DNA of 64,000 nucleotides from Acanthacorydalis orientalis (GCA_034766995.1 CM068313.1:17353012-17417011); one strand, 5' to 3'; shown: positions 13,134-25,870, numbered from the stretch's first letter. The notes: generated from the letters alone by a model not told the origin. Made by a program: numbers and translations.

Positions 13134-14130
13134 ACATTTTATAGACAAACGATTGCATTTATATGCTTAAATTTTTTTTCAAATGGTATTCTGTTACAAA
13201 TTTTATGTAAAAAAATATGATATATTTAATGAAACAAATTTAAAACTGTCCTTTGTGAATAAAATTAGATAAAATTATCAAAATATTACAATTATTATCA
13301 TATAACATTTCAAAAAAGCTGTTCATTGTACATTTTTTTTTAAATTTTAGTACATGTTCAATTTCTATACAGTACTTTTATTATAATTATATTTATTTAT
13401 TAATAACATCCTTCCATATATTTCAAATTTCAAAGCACGTGCAAAATAAAATATTAAAAATGTTATTTTTAATATATATTTTATTCTATATTCACACTAT
13501 TTATAAGCAACAAGTATATAAATTTCAGTTACATTTGTTTACTACTTTTACATAAACTTATATATTATAAGTTTTTACTTTATCAATAATTGAATACTAA
13601 CAAATATAATCCATATTTCGATTATAAACAGATTTATATTTTACATTATATGCACTTAAACAACTTTAGTTTTAATTTTGTTTTTAATATAGAAAGTGTT
13701 CTTGCAAAAACTGAATTTTCACTGTTTTTCTAGAAATATATTTACTTACAAACAGACATTCAAACATTATCTTCATTGCATGTATAAAAAATCAATTACC
13801 TCTATCAATTTATGTTTCATAATGTCTTTATTAACTATGTTTGTACATTTAGTACTTCTGATATTTAATATTATTATCTATTTTTTTTAAAACCCATTTG
13901 TGTTTTTTTAAACCCATTTTGACAATATTAATAAATATATTCATGAAAGTTTGTTTCGTTAGAGTTAGTTATTGCAATTTTTCATATATTAATCAATAAA
14001 TATTTCTTTTGCATATACAATGAAAGCTAAAAAAGTTATTTATATATTTTAACATTTATAAATTAACAAATTAATTTCAAATATCAAAAAAAAACTTAAA
14101 ATTAACAAAAGAGTATGATGTTAATTTAAT
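13134..14130. other. AT-rich non-coding DNA
   Basis: Nothing recognisable; frames present are random in character. Confidence 0.55.
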
Positions 14131-14131
14131 T

Positions 14132-14169
<38 letters not shown>

Positions 14170-14196
14170 TAGTGAATATATATATATATATATATA
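14131..14196. repeat. TA array inside a perfect inverted repeat
   Basis: TTCACTATAT at 14131-14140 and its exact reverse complement at 14167-14176 enclose a TA array. A second TA run follows to 14196. Confidence 0.9.
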
Positions 14197-14307
14197 ATAT
14201 ATAAGCATTAAGAGACAGAAACACTTTCCAATATAATAATGTTTATTCTCTCGAAACACAATATAATGCAAAACCTTCTTAAGCGAAACTCTTGTTAAGA
14301 AGCGTTC

Positions 14308-14340
14308 AATAACACGTCTTGAAACTTGAAACGTGTTATT
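14308..14340. repeat. 10-bp inverted repeat
   Basis: AATAACACGT (14308-14317) and ACGTGTTATT (14331-14340) are perfect complements around a 13-nt loop that itself contains two CTTGAA units. It is not followed by a T run, and no gene precedes it, so a terminator role is not suggested. Confidence 0.85.
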
Positions 14341-14426
14341 AAATGTCGTGTTATACGATGAACTGCCTTATTTATTCAAACACATTGTAGCATAGTAAGC
14401 TTACGGAGTACCACATTATTATAAGA

Positions 14427-14437
14427 TTATCTGTATT

Positions 14438-14496
<59 letters not shown>

Positions 14497-14499
14497 TAA
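14427..14499. repeat. TA array flanked by inverted arms
   Basis: TTATCTGT (14427-14434) and ACAGATAA (14492-14499) are complementary arms around a TA array of about 48 bp (14443-14490). Confidence 0.9.
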
Positions 14500-14801
14500 C
14501 TGTAACAATATTTTCCTGCTTTAGTATTACACGTTATATTTATCTTCACCATTATAAATACACATATAAATTCAAACGACAGAATTTTAAATGTGTAAAA
14601 TAATAAACAATAATTTTTCAAACTTTAATGTTCATATGTATGATAATTTTTTTTTAATTAGAATTAATAAAAATTACAATTCAATTTTAATGAATTTAGG
14701 TTTTTTCATTAAATTTTTATACAAAGACACAAAGACAACACTTGTCATTTCAAAAAATGATAATTTTATTTCTCAATCGTCATTTTTGATAAAATATTTA
14801 A

Positions 14802-14803
14802 GA

Positions 14804-14847
<44 letters not shown>

Positions 14848-14849
14848 TC
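14802..14849. repeat. Perfect 48-bp palindrome centred on (TA)17
   Basis: GAGTGCA, 34 bp of TA, then TGCACTC. The whole 48 bp is its own reverse complement. Confidence 0.95.
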
Positions 14850-15059
14850 ATATATGTTAATAATAACATGTTTTATGTATACAAATTAATAAATATATGT
14901 AGAATAATGATATGACATATTACCATGCCTTTCAAATAATTACTCTTTTTAAAAGTTTCATCTAAGCTATGAAATTTAACATTTATGTAATCGTTCATAA
15001 AATATTTACAAAAAGAAAAGATGTGTATAATAAATAATTTACAACTTTAATAACAATGA

Positions 15060-15565
15060 AATAATCGCGACGACTTTCAAATGAATATAAAAGCTAATAA
15101 GAGCACTCCCATAATCGAATAATTGAAGAAGAGAAAGAAATTAATAATAAACAATGGCCGTACAATAAATATTTCCCGGCGTGTTCCGTGTTAATAATTG
15201 CACCTACAGTATTATATTTGTACCCAAGTCGTGAAGGAATCAACGCACGATAATAACTAAATCGGTACAAACATACAACACGTGCATGACACCGTTTGTT
15301 GATTAAAATATAAATTTTTAATTTGGACAGAGCATGGAAAAAACAAAAGCTGTGACGCAGTTCGCTAGATTCGTGAAGGATGGTACGTTCGCAACCCTCT
15401 ACGTCATACTTTACTCTGATGCAGAGATACCCCACGAGACAGTCAACGTTGTCGAATACCACTAGCAGGTTTACGCAGTGGCGTAGATATAGTACCTGCA
15501 GCCGTTGCAGACTCATTCCCAGAGCAACAACGGGTCAGACAGTGACCGGCGTGAAATACTAATGT
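15060..15565 (-). other. Complex-sequence island with the longest open frame of the window
   Basis: About 500 bp of more balanced composition. A 140-codon minus-strand frame spans 15094-15516 and starts MSLQRLQVLYLRHCVN. I recognise no domain, signal peptide or family in it. It contains many Cys, Tyr and Leu residues in no ordered pattern, and a 60-codon frame overlaps it on the other strand. It may be chance, an exon, or an old repeat. I would not call it a gene without expression or homology support. Confidence 0.25.
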
Positions 15566-15582
15566 AAACTCGAGCGTTTATC

Positions 15583-15583
<1 letters not shown>

Positions 15584-15642
<59 letters not shown>
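15584..15642. repeat. (TA)n microsatellite
   Basis: TA array of about 59 bp. A short further TA run is at 15772-15787. Confidence 0.95.
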
Positions 15643-15647
<5 letters not shown>

Positions 15648-15787
15648 CACAAATATACAAGAGTACGTGTTAGAGCAACTATCGTGAATCGTATATAGCT
15701 GGTGGAAGATTTATCAATGTAAGAGCATCGCATTTCAATTTGTAGACGAGTTATGAACTAAATAATAACAAATATATATATATATAT

Positions 15788-16417
15788 TTGTAAAATGTTA
15801 AATTTTATTATTAGTTCATTCGTCCAAAGCATTTCTAGTACTTTATTTTTGCACTAATATTATATCATTTATATAAGAGTTCGATATTTTTAACTTGAAT
15901 ATTCCCATTATATTTTTAATAAATTTAAAAAATGGCTTACAAAATAACAAATATTAAAGGCAATGTGTATTGAAGATAAAAAGTAAAACGTTTTTTTTTA
16001 TTATTAACAAATACTAACCTCAACATATAAAAAATGAACGATCCAAATTCTCATCAAAATGATACTTTAATGACTAGTTCTGTCACTTAATAAAGTTAAA
16101 ACTGATAGTAAATTATTATTCATTTAGTCAGTTTTCCAAAATTTAAGCTACTTTAATAAATTTCAGTAAAAAAAACTTAATAAGTGAAGCTTATATAATT
16201 AGTTTTGTATTTACAGGAAAAATACATTTTCAACTTCAAACAATAGATAAATTTTCCATGTATATTATCTCAGTAATAACTTTTATTGCAAAATATTATT
16301 TAAATGAATGCCATAAAATATATTATCAATTTTATATTATAAATTAATATAATCATTGAACTCTTTTTTAGTAAAAAAAGCTTGTTCTGTAATATAATAT
16401 ACAATTATAGCTCAAAG
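15788..16417. other. AT-rich non-coding DNA
   Basis: Nothing recognisable. Confidence 0.55.
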
Positions 16418-16419
16418 TA

Positions 16420-17094
16420 TTACTTTGGTGCCAAAATAATTACGGTTTTTATCATTTTAAATTTGGTGGCGATTTTTTTAGTTACCGTTATCTTCTGTTA
16501 GAGTAGTGTGGATACATCACTGTAAACAATGAAATTAGCACTATTGATTTCAACTTATGTCTATTGTTTTCATTCTTTAGTATTGTTAGATATAACCTCT
16601 TAAACTAGTCATGGAAAAAAGCAAATTCGCGCGATTTTGTTGTATGAGTTTAAATTGGGACTTAAAGCAAAAGAAACAGCTCGAAATATCAAATTTATTT
16701 TTGGAAAAGAGACAATTTGTGAACATAAAGCTCTAAAACTAGTTCCAAAAATTTCAAAAAAATTAAATGAACTGAGTTATGAAACATTACCTCGCCCACC
16801 TACTTCTCCAGACCTATCTCCAACAGATTATTATTTTTTGAAACATTTGAGTAATTTTCTACGAGAGAATGTTTTCAAAGATCAGCTCAAAGCTCTTTAG
16901 ATGAATTCGTTAATTCCAGGACTCCAGAATTCAATCTTGTAGGAATAAAAATACGCATATAAACTTATTTTCCGTTAGAAGAAATGTGTGCAGGCCAATG
17001 GTCTTTATTTTGATTAATAAATATAAGTTTTAACTAATATACGCGTCCTTATATTCAATATGCAAAAACCGCAATTATTTTTACACCAACCTAA
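16420..17094 (+). mobile_element. Internally deleted mariner, Hsmar1-like ends
   Basis: A 675-bp element between TA dinucleotides (16418-16419 and 17095-17096). The left TIR begins TTACTTTGGTGCCAAAATAA and the right TIR, read inward, begins TTAGGTTGGTGTAAAAATAA; both continue into ATT-CGGTTT. These ends closely resemble the published Hsmar1/MADE1 terminal repeat, placing the element near the cecropia subfamily. About half of a full mariner is present: an N-terminal piece is joined directly to the C-terminal catalytic end. It differs from the other two family A copies in TIR sequence and in where the deletion lies. Confidence 0.9.
16611..16962 (+). pseudogene. Mariner transposase remnant, N-terminus joined to C-terminus
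   Basis: ATG at 16611 begins MEKSK, shifts frame after five codons, then reads ILLYEFKLGLKAKETARNIK, the first DNA-binding helices. The frame 16637-16900 then passes into the catalytic C-terminus: LSYETLPRPPTSPDLSPTDY, where PTDY carries the third metal-binding Asp of the DD(34)D triad, followed by FLKHLSNFL. The first two catalytic Asp residues and the second helix-turn-helix lie in the deleted part. After the TAG near 16898-16900 a one-base shift restores LDEFVNSRTPEF, a normal mariner C-terminal stretch. At least two frameshifts mean it is dead. Confidence 0.85.
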
Positions 17095-17096
17095 TA

Positions 17097-19323
17097 TATT
17101 AATTATCAGTCAATATTAATTCAGATATAATTTTCTTTACTGCAAATTAAAACTGAAGCTACAATCAAGAATTGAATTTTAAATTAAAAATGAAATTCTT
17201 AATGTATTTTTTTATTTAAATACGACAACATTATACAATGAAATGTATTTATTGATAAATGAACGAATTTATAATAATTATATAATCGATGTTCTTATTT
17301 GATTATAAAAAAAATATTAAATAGTTATAAAAAATGCATAGTTTCTTTAAAAAGATAACTTAACTTAGATCTAAAAAAAGATGAAAAAATGTATATATAA
17401 AATTGCTCTAAGGTTCTATATAATGTAATAATGTATCATATTAAAACGTAATACTAAACTAAAGAAGATATCTGACAAAGGAATTAATATAAAAACTGTA
17501 CAAACTACTACTATGGTTTCTTTTACAAAAAAAAATAAAAATAAAAAAATGAACATGTATGACAAATTACGTTGCAAAGTGAATAGGAATATCTAACAAC
17601 GATTCATAGAGCAAAAGATGTTCAAAGGAAACTACGCCACTGTATATATAGTAGCAAAAGCCGAATGAGAGGCAACTGCACTAGACGAGAAAATCGCAAA
17701 GCACTGACACAAAAGGGTTCGAACGAATAGCGGATGTTTAAAGCTGATAATATTCGAAAAGCTTCGCCAAGATTAGAACGAAGCTTTTAGACGATATGTA
17801 ACGTCTGAAACGAACTGAAAGTGGAAGAGTGTCGATATACACGTTGAATAGTTTTCCCATGTCGCCACTGACGTTTTAATTTTAACTTCCGACTGACTTT
17901 CCGTCGTTTCTTTATTTTCTATTTACGTGCCTGTTGATAAATTGTACACTGGCATGACAAAACTAGACCGTGTTTATAAGATATTGGTTTGAAAGTACGC
18001 GTAAATGTTATAAATACGCTTGTAACGAATTTAAAATTGTCCTGAAACACTTTCTCGTTGTGACATGTTTACACAATTTATATATCCTAGCAATGAAGTA
18101 ACTTTTTCTAAAAGGAAAAGAAAATCGATAATTTTCGAATTAATTAAACGTTAAATAAGCGTGTTTTAAAAAAATATGTAATAATGTTTAAAAAGTTGTA
18201 CACTGAAAACCAAATCAGTCACCTATTGAACTATATTTATGAATTATTTATTGAAAAAATATAATTGTCAATAAAACTTAGTTTCTTAATTACAGCAATA
18301 AGTAAAAAAACTTGATTAAATAAATTAAAATCACTCTTACTGAGGCCAATTGCGTCAAATTAAAAGAAAATGTCAATGCACACATTCTATTTTCTTAGTA
18401 ACAAAAGTTTTACTCTAGAAGTTCAAATTTCATTCCTATATCAATCGAAGCAGTTAAAAATCTCATGATTTATAAGTTTTTGTAAGACAGTATAACTGAC
18501 CTATGATCAAATAGAACATTCATACTAATCTTGAAGATATAAGCTGTTTAATTTAAATTAAAATAAACAATTCAGAACTTCATTCAAAACGTTTACCAGT
18601 TGTTACCAATTGAATTTATTTTATCGTAAGTATCTTTATATAGAAAAGACTAGTAAATTTCAATTCAGTTCTTGTATTCATTTAAGTTAATCCGAATTTT
18701 CACATTTATACTGTATATTTTCATGCATTTGTGTGAACGTACATTCTATATAAGATTATATATCGATTTTTCTGTAAAACTGTCATAGTTCCTTACTTAT
18801 TTTCATTTAAACACACATTTACAATTTTAAACATACAGTACATACATATTTTTCCATATTCAGAAAAACTGGACGTGAAGCGAATTGTACATTACTGTGT
18901 AGAATAGTTCAATAAATGTCATTCATTTAAACGTCACATACAAATATGTACTTAACAAAATGAGTATTCAATATTATTTATAATTTCATAACTAAAATTT
19001 CATTCCAATAAAATATCAAATATTGACAGAAACTCAAATATTGATAAAAATTTTGTCAAGCAATGTAAATGGAAAGGAAAATACTATTAGCTAATGGACT
19101 ACACAGTCAGTGTAGTCGAAATGTATTTCTAAAGTTTATTTGGATTTTTCATACATGTAGAAAAAAAATAAACAATAATATATTAAATTAGTATATATAT
19201 ATACACGATATATACGTATGCGTCTCTGTATGATTTTTTTACTTATATAAAAGGAAGGATTTAAATAAAATTACAAATTTAAAAGGCATTAAGAAAAGAA
19301 TACCAAATTTAAGTATGAATATA
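17097..19323. other. AT-rich DNA with one complex block
   Basis: Mostly low-complexity. About 17630-17960 is more balanced, with several CpG and purine-rich stretches. It has no frame that I recognise and no terminal repeats, so it may be regulatory or a decayed repeat. Confidence 0.45.
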
Positions 19324-19325
19324 TA

Positions 19326-20141
19326 CGTGAGTCGTTTGGATAAGTTTGGTAAATTTCTATGGTACTGCGCCACCATTCATTTGGTAACGACACGGCTGTC
19401 AGTGTCATTTTTTGAACTGACAGGCGAAATTTCAGCCAGAAGTAACGCGTTGTTCACGTTATACAGATGTTTGAAGTGATAATTGTAACAGTTACCGTAA
19501 AAATGGAAAAAGCAGGCCTTTGTGCGTCGATTCGAAATCGTGGTTGAAACATAGATCAACCACTACATATCTGAGTCGAAGAAACAGCTAAATCAGTGGA
19601 CAACGATTGTTGAAAGTGCTCCGAAGAAAGCGAAGACCGTTTTGTCTGATAGGAAGTTGATAGCCATTGTTTTTTGGGATTCCCAACGAATCATCCTGAT
19701 AAACTACTCAACGAACGAAAAACTATAATAGGATCCTATTATACAACATTATTCGATCGTTTGAAAGAAGAGGTGAAATAAAAACGGTCAAGAATGGCGC
19801 ATAAAAAAGTGTTTTTTGACCAGGACAATAGGCCGTTCCACAAATCGACTGTCGTAATGGCAAAATTGCACGAATTACGCTTCGAATTGATTCCTCGTCC
19901 ACCTTATTCTCTGAGCTTGGCCCTGTGCAACTTCTTCTTCTTTCCAAACTTCAAAATTTGGCACGGTTGGAAGAAATTCTCGTCGAATGAGGAAGTCATC
20001 TCCGCCCATCAATGCGTGTTTTACAGACTCGTTGGACTAAATGCAGAGTCTTCAATGGAAACTATGTTGAGAAATAAAATTGATTTTTTTCCAAAAACGG
20101 CGTTTAACTTACTTTTTACCATACTTATCAAACGACCATCG
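19326..20141 (+). mobile_element. Internally deleted mariner, family B copy 1
   Basis: An 816-bp element between TA at 19324-19325 and 20142-20143. The left TIR is CGTGAGTCGTTTGGATAAGT and the right, read inward, is CGATGGTCGTTTGATAAGTA; both continue into TGGTAA. Coding sequence keeps the catalytic half of the transposase but lacks the DNA-binding half. The copy at 31372-32198 has the same structure and apparently the same deletion junction. Both are on the plus strand, about 12 kb apart. Confidence 0.9.
19503..20077 (+). pseudogene. Mariner transposase catalytic-half remnant (family B copy 1)
   Basis: Starts MEKAG and within about 13 codons jumps to the segment after the first catalytic Asp (V-E-T where GDETW is usual). 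It continues with QWTTIVESAPKKAKTVLSDR and then IVFWDS. The second catalytic region reads KKVFFDQDNRPFHKS, with its Asp kept. The third reads PPYSLSLALCNFFFF, where SPDLAPCDF is expected, so the last Asp is Asn. A normal C-terminal ending (NGNYVEK, stop at 20075-20077) is reached only after a frameshift, and there is a TAA just before the second Asp. It cannot be active. Confidence 0.85.
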
Positions 20142-20339
20142 TATATAGGGTGACTCAACTTCCACACAAATGTTTTTTAAAAAAAAGCAAAAATTTAAAA
20201 ACCATATAATCTCCCATTTAGTATTTTATTTCAATTGTATTTTAGTATTGAATTGAACTAAAATACTAAATAAAAAATAACACTTTTCTTAGCCTCTGCG
20301 CCCCCTTTTAATACTTCCATCTAGAAGCTTAAATCGAAT

Positions 20340-20366
20340 CACTCACTCTCTCTCTCTCTTTCTCTC

Positions 20367-20425
<59 letters not shown>
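20340..20425. repeat. (CT)n and (TA)n microsatellites
   Basis: CT-rich run 20340-20367, TACA units, then TA array 20379-20425. Confidence 0.95.
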
Positions 20426-20428
<3 letters not shown>

Positions 20429-21289
20429 AAAAACAAAGCTATACAACAAAACTTGTAAATATAGATTTTGTCTAAAATTCTGTCTCGTGACTTGTTTATA
20501 ATCATATAAAATGTAAATCTAATTAAAACAAAGTTACGATAACGATAATACGTGCTCAGTTTCGACACAAGCCACACAGTGTTCACTGTAACAGATTCTC
20601 ACATGTATTACTTACTATTATAAAATATTTTACCTTTTCTTTCACCTTTGACTGATTAAGCTCCCTATTAATTTAATCAAAATTCTTACCTTAAATTTTA
20701 ACTTTGTTTGCTGACAAAAATAACATGTTTGCAAACAGAATTGCACACAAAACGAATCTTTGTATGTATCGACCTTAGAAATTAATATTTTAATATTTTC
20801 TTCTGCTTATTAAAATAAAATTATAATTTTTACTAATTGTAATTCTTTTTGTGCTAAATTTTATAATACTGTCCTTTATAAAAACTTCTTTCTTTTTATA
20901 ATTACGAAATTTCATTCGATTTTATGTTTATACATCCTTTATAATATTAACTTTATTATAAAATGTTTCACATACATAATAATATAGATTTTTCGATTCA
21001 AATTGAATTATACATTATGTGATGTCCTATTCTAATGTAAATTAAAAAGATGAGCTCAAATTTTCTTTTACTTTTTAACATTCAAGATTTTTAAATTGTA
21101 TTTTTATTTAACTCTCAATTATTTACTTCTTTAAATTATACTTTTTATATGTTCAACATCTTATAATTGTCATTTTCAATTCATGAATAATTTAAATATT
21201 AACAATTAATGAATTTTGTTAATAAAGTTTTAAAAATAAAATTGTTAATATTTTTTAATTGACTTATTTAAGCTTTTCAAACCAACAAA

Positions 21290-21293
<4 letters not shown>

Positions 21294-21332
<39 letters not shown>
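21294..21332. repeat. (TA)n microsatellite
   Basis: TA array of about 39 bp. Confidence 0.95.
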
Positions 21333-21336
<4 letters not shown>

Positions 21337-24148
21337 AACTACAAATTAGTGAATGAAAAAATTTAAGTATAAATTGTTCTATTATAAATGTATTAAAATA
21401 AATAAAAAATCTGATTTAAAAATATTTCAAAAATAATAGATTCAAAATATCAAATTTCGATAGCAATAAAAAGTTAACGTTTTTCTAGAAATGGTCATTC
21501 AAATAAATTATTTAATTGAAAAAACAAAATCTACGAAAACATTTCTTACAAGAAAAACCCACAAATGACAAAGAATAAAGATGAAAGTAAACACAAAAGT
21601 TTTCTCTAAATACAATAGTGGCTACATGTGGAAAAATGCCAGGAAAGCAGAATGTCCAGACTGATGCGTTGAGAAACGTGTTTAGTTAAGAATTGCACTT
21701 GGAAACAATTTACAAGACGTTAAGAAAAATATTATCTTGAATGATGGAACTATGGCAATGATAATTATATTAAAAAAATACGTTTTTTCTTAATAAAAAA
21801 GCAATTATGATATTTTCTTAACATCTATAACAAAAAGTAAATAAATTCAAGAAGTATTAAAAAAATTACTTAGTATAAAACGACGATTGGATACATTACG
21901 TTTGAAAAATAAATTTTCGATCAAGTTTTTATACATTTTGTACAAAATATTTGACAATTTTATAAATGATTTTCCATAATAAACATTATTGTTATTCATT
22001 TTATATTATTTTATATTAATTTTTTCCGATATTTTCATTCTAGTCGAACAATTAGTTTAGTTTTATTAAATCTGAGTTGAATAATAGTTATAAATATTTC
22101 CCTATAAACTATTAAATCTTATTTTCTATTTTCGTGGTATACCATATGAAATATTAATAAAATCAAATCAAAAATGTTAACAACAACTAAAAATAGAATC
22201 GCCCAACAGAATTTTAAAACGAATGTATTCAAATCGAACACAAACAAAAAACATACCAATAATAATAAATTTCAAATAATAGTATTATGGATAAGTTCGA
22301 ATAAACGAGACAAGCTTAAACCTTCAAAATGATTATGCCCACAGCTATAAATAATTAATGTTGCTTTGCGGTTATATAATACCAATTCAGATATCCATAA
22401 TTAATTTAAGGGGATCAAAAAGATCTCAATGTAATAGTAGTATCAAAACGGACGGATAATGGTTGAGAGGTTCAAAGTACCTTATTAGCTATTTCGTATT
22501 ACGTGCTGGAATTGATAAACTATGAAGGATAAAAACGAAAACATTCGCCTTTTAAATAAAAGAAATATAAAAATTAAATTTTGTTCAAGGAATCATTTAC
22601 AACTTCTACTCTTCTTTAATTAGTTTATTTTATATAATACATTTTGTATCTGAATATAAAATAGGGACTATATATAAAAAAATGCCCGAAAAAGAAAACA
22701 AAAATAAATTACTGTTATTCACAGTAAAACATTTTCATTTTTCTCGGTGCAGTTTATTTAAATTTTAAAATTTCTATAAACCTATTAAATAATTAACACG
22801 CGTTCAAAGTAAAAAATGGGCCCAAAGTTAAATACATTGTCCATTTTTATTTAAATCGAACCATAACCGAAAAATCGTTCCATTCAAGTATAAAACAGTG
22901 CTGTTAATTTGTAAATTGTTCAATGTACAGACCTTTTTTATCCTTCAATTAAAACCTTAGCAAGTTTTGTTAATCGAGAACCCTTTTTCCTCTCTAAACG
23001 AAAAATCTAGCCATACGTTAAAACGACGACTTTTTGCCATGTAATGAAAAAAATATTTCGTAAATTTTAAACAAACATATTTTTAAATTAAATTTATTTT
23101 TAAACTAAACATTCAGCCAAAATACGGAACAATGTTAACATCTTTAAACCACGGCTCACGTTTACGACTTAAATTTCTGCAGAATTCCCGTTTGAGATTT
23201 TCACGAAAATTGACCGTATTATACACACATTCATGCATACATAAATACGCACTCATATATTTACATACATATACATTATATATATATATATATATATTGT
23301 TCATGCACGTTAGCATACAAATATGAATTTAGTGATTTATAGCTAGAACTAGATGTACTCTAGTGATTACCAACAATAACATTAAATACACATATTTGTG
23401 TTTCCTATTTATTTAACAACATTCCATCGTGAATTTCAAATTACAGGTTACACAGAAGTATGTGGTACGTAAGTGTTTACACATCAAGTACATAAAACAC
23501 TTACTGTAATTATATAATTATTAAACCTTAAATGTTTATAGCGCAGTTAATATAATTGAATGGATCGTTTATAGGAAATTAATTTATTTTACGAATTCAT
23601 TAATCAACGTATACAATCAATTATTCATTTTATTAAAATAATATACACTGATATTCATAAAAAAATTACATTAATATCGTGTAAATCTTATAGCTTAATA
23701 AATATATTATTTATATTATCGAATGTTTGAAAAAATATGTTGTTTTTAATTTCAAATATAAGAATCGGATTAAAAACGCTTGAAAATCACAACATGCACA
23801 AGAAAATAGTTGATCATTACTTGAACAGTGTCATTAAATTAAATTTTCTTTTCAAAAGAAAATACAAAATTTACTGAACAATAATTCAATTCATAACTGC
23901 ATAAACTTTGCTATATTTTTGTGTTATGTATAAAAAGCATAAAAATCCACTTCCTTATCAACAACTACACATTGTATAGTTTTAGTGATTTAAACATTAT
24001 ACGTTTTTATATTTTTTGAACACAAAATCTGCTTTTATAAAACAAACTGTCTTTGTAATTCTGTGCTGTTACATAAACAATGTAACTAAATAAAATTATT
24101 TTAGATAAAAATGAGAGATTTATTATGTAAATTATTTTTTATATAGTC

Positions 24149-24196
24149 TATATATATATATATATATAAATTAAATTTATTTTATTTAGTATCCTT

Positions 24197-24228
<32 letters not shown>

Positions 24229-24230
24229 TG
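24149..24230. repeat. Two (TA)n arrays
   Basis: TA arrays 24149-24168 and 24197-24230. Confidence 0.9.
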
Positions 24231-24359
24231 TAAGTAAAATAATTACAAATCTTATATTTTTCAACAAATCATAAAAAACACTTATTCTTCTATTTAAAAT
24301 ATAAATTAATAATATCTACATATACTTAATTACCTTTTTAAATCAAAATACGTATTGTA

Positions 24360-24503
24360 TGTATATATATATATACAAATATATTTACGTGTATATACAC
24401 AAATATATATACTTATATACAAATAAATATACATATATATATACACTATATATATATACATGTATATATATGTTTATATATATATATATATACACACATC
24501 TAC

Positions 24504-24552
<49 letters not shown>

Positions 24553-24571
24553 TACATATATATATATATAT

Positions 24572-24608
<37 letters not shown>
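24360..24608. repeat. Large compound (TA)n/(TACA)n satellite-like array
   Basis: About 250 bp of TA broken by TACA, TACACA and TACATC units. Interruptions recur (TACATCTACATA near 24500 and 24548), suggesting internal duplication. All long frames across it are Tyr-Ile translations of the repeat. Confidence 0.95.
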
Positions 24609-24610
<2 letters not shown>

Positions 24611-25100
24611 AATTATTTTATAAGTTATTAGTAAATAAACAAGAACTAAAATAATGTCAATGAGCCATTGAGAAACTTGAGTATTAAATAAGATGTTCCA
24701 GATTAAAAAAAAAATACAAATTGCTCTCAAGATAAAATCACAATTAAAAAGCTTTTTAATGATACTCAAACGCTTCCAACAATAACTGATTGTTTTATTA
24801 TTATCCACTTATTTTTCTTAATATTCAAAATTATGCATTTTTGAACATAATATTTTTTTTATTCATAATATTTACTGAAAGGATCATCTACAGATTATAA
24901 AATACTAATGTTTAATACAAAATTAATATTATGGTATAACCCTTAAATTTAACCATATATAATAAAAGAGAACACTAATAAATATTTTTTATATTAATTT
25001 TAAAACAAGAGTACAATTATTTATATACACTTGAATTAGCGTCTTAAATTATATTTTCAACTAATCAAAATCAATTTAAATATATTATTCTTTATGTATG

Positions 25101-25103
<3 letters not shown>

Positions 25104-25139
<36 letters not shown>
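25104..25139. repeat. (TA)n microsatellite
   Basis: TA array of about 36 bp. Confidence 0.95.
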
Positions 25140-25141
<2 letters not shown>

Positions 25142-25554
25142 CAGATTCATTTAAATCTACTCGTATCTATTTCTATAAAATGGCACAAATAGTACATCTC
25201 AAAGAAGCTTACCTGATATCATTTATAATATTTCTTTCCTAAAATACTTATCTTTGAAACACACCACAGATTTATAATGAATGTATATTTAATATTTATT
25301 TTTTAAATAACACTAAAATTAATTATACTTATTATTAATTTATGAATATATAGAATTTTTATACAATCATCTACTTGATATAATATTATGCGAATACTTT
25401 TACAGATATTCTCTGTTAATTAATTAAACATACATGTCGAAGAACAATATATATTATTTATATTACATATACTTGGTACACTTTTACAAACTCCGATAAT
25501 ACATACATTTATTTAATAAATAATATTTTAGATAAAATATTTGAGTCTAATTAC

Positions 25555-25870
25555 AAAGTTATATTCAGCGAACATTTCACTCGTGTTAAAGGAGGATAAG
25601 AGACAATCGGATAGTAAGAGAACGCGAAATTGGTGAGACGAATAAAGATTTAAAATCTCAATGCACAATATCGAACAATCACGTGGAATGTGGATAGATA
25701 ATTCACATCGACGGCCAAATAGATCCCGTTGCGGCAACTCTCAACGCAAGCGAACCTGTGAACTGACAACGCCAAACGACGAAACGGCCGCTGAGTGACG
25801 GAACAACACGAAATGTACCGATCTCGCACCGTGTGTCCTTGTGCAGTAAACGTATTCAAAATGTATTTCG
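25555..25870. other. CpG-rich island
   Basis: About 300 bp with roughly 25 CpG dinucleotides by my count, against very few in the flanks. It contains one CACGTG E-box (25680-25685). Two overlapping 69-codon minus-strand frames are not recognised. CpG content and position suggest a promoter, first exon or other selected sequence, but there is no direct evidence. Confidence 0.35.

Larger units (their letters stand above)
20144..25554. other. AT-rich DNA with TA arrays
   Basis: No gene recognised. Slightly more complex stretches at about 21590-21750, 22310-22520 and 23100-23230 contain no frame or repeat that I can name. Confidence 0.5.

Noticed and set aside
14308..14340. Hairpin considered as a transcription terminator
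   Set aside because: No gene precedes it, no T run follows, and the host appears eukaryotic.
24359..24808. Open frames of 60-100 codons rich in alternating Tyr and Ile here and at about twenty other places
   Set aside because: They are translations of (TA)n and (TACA)n arrays and carry no coding signal.
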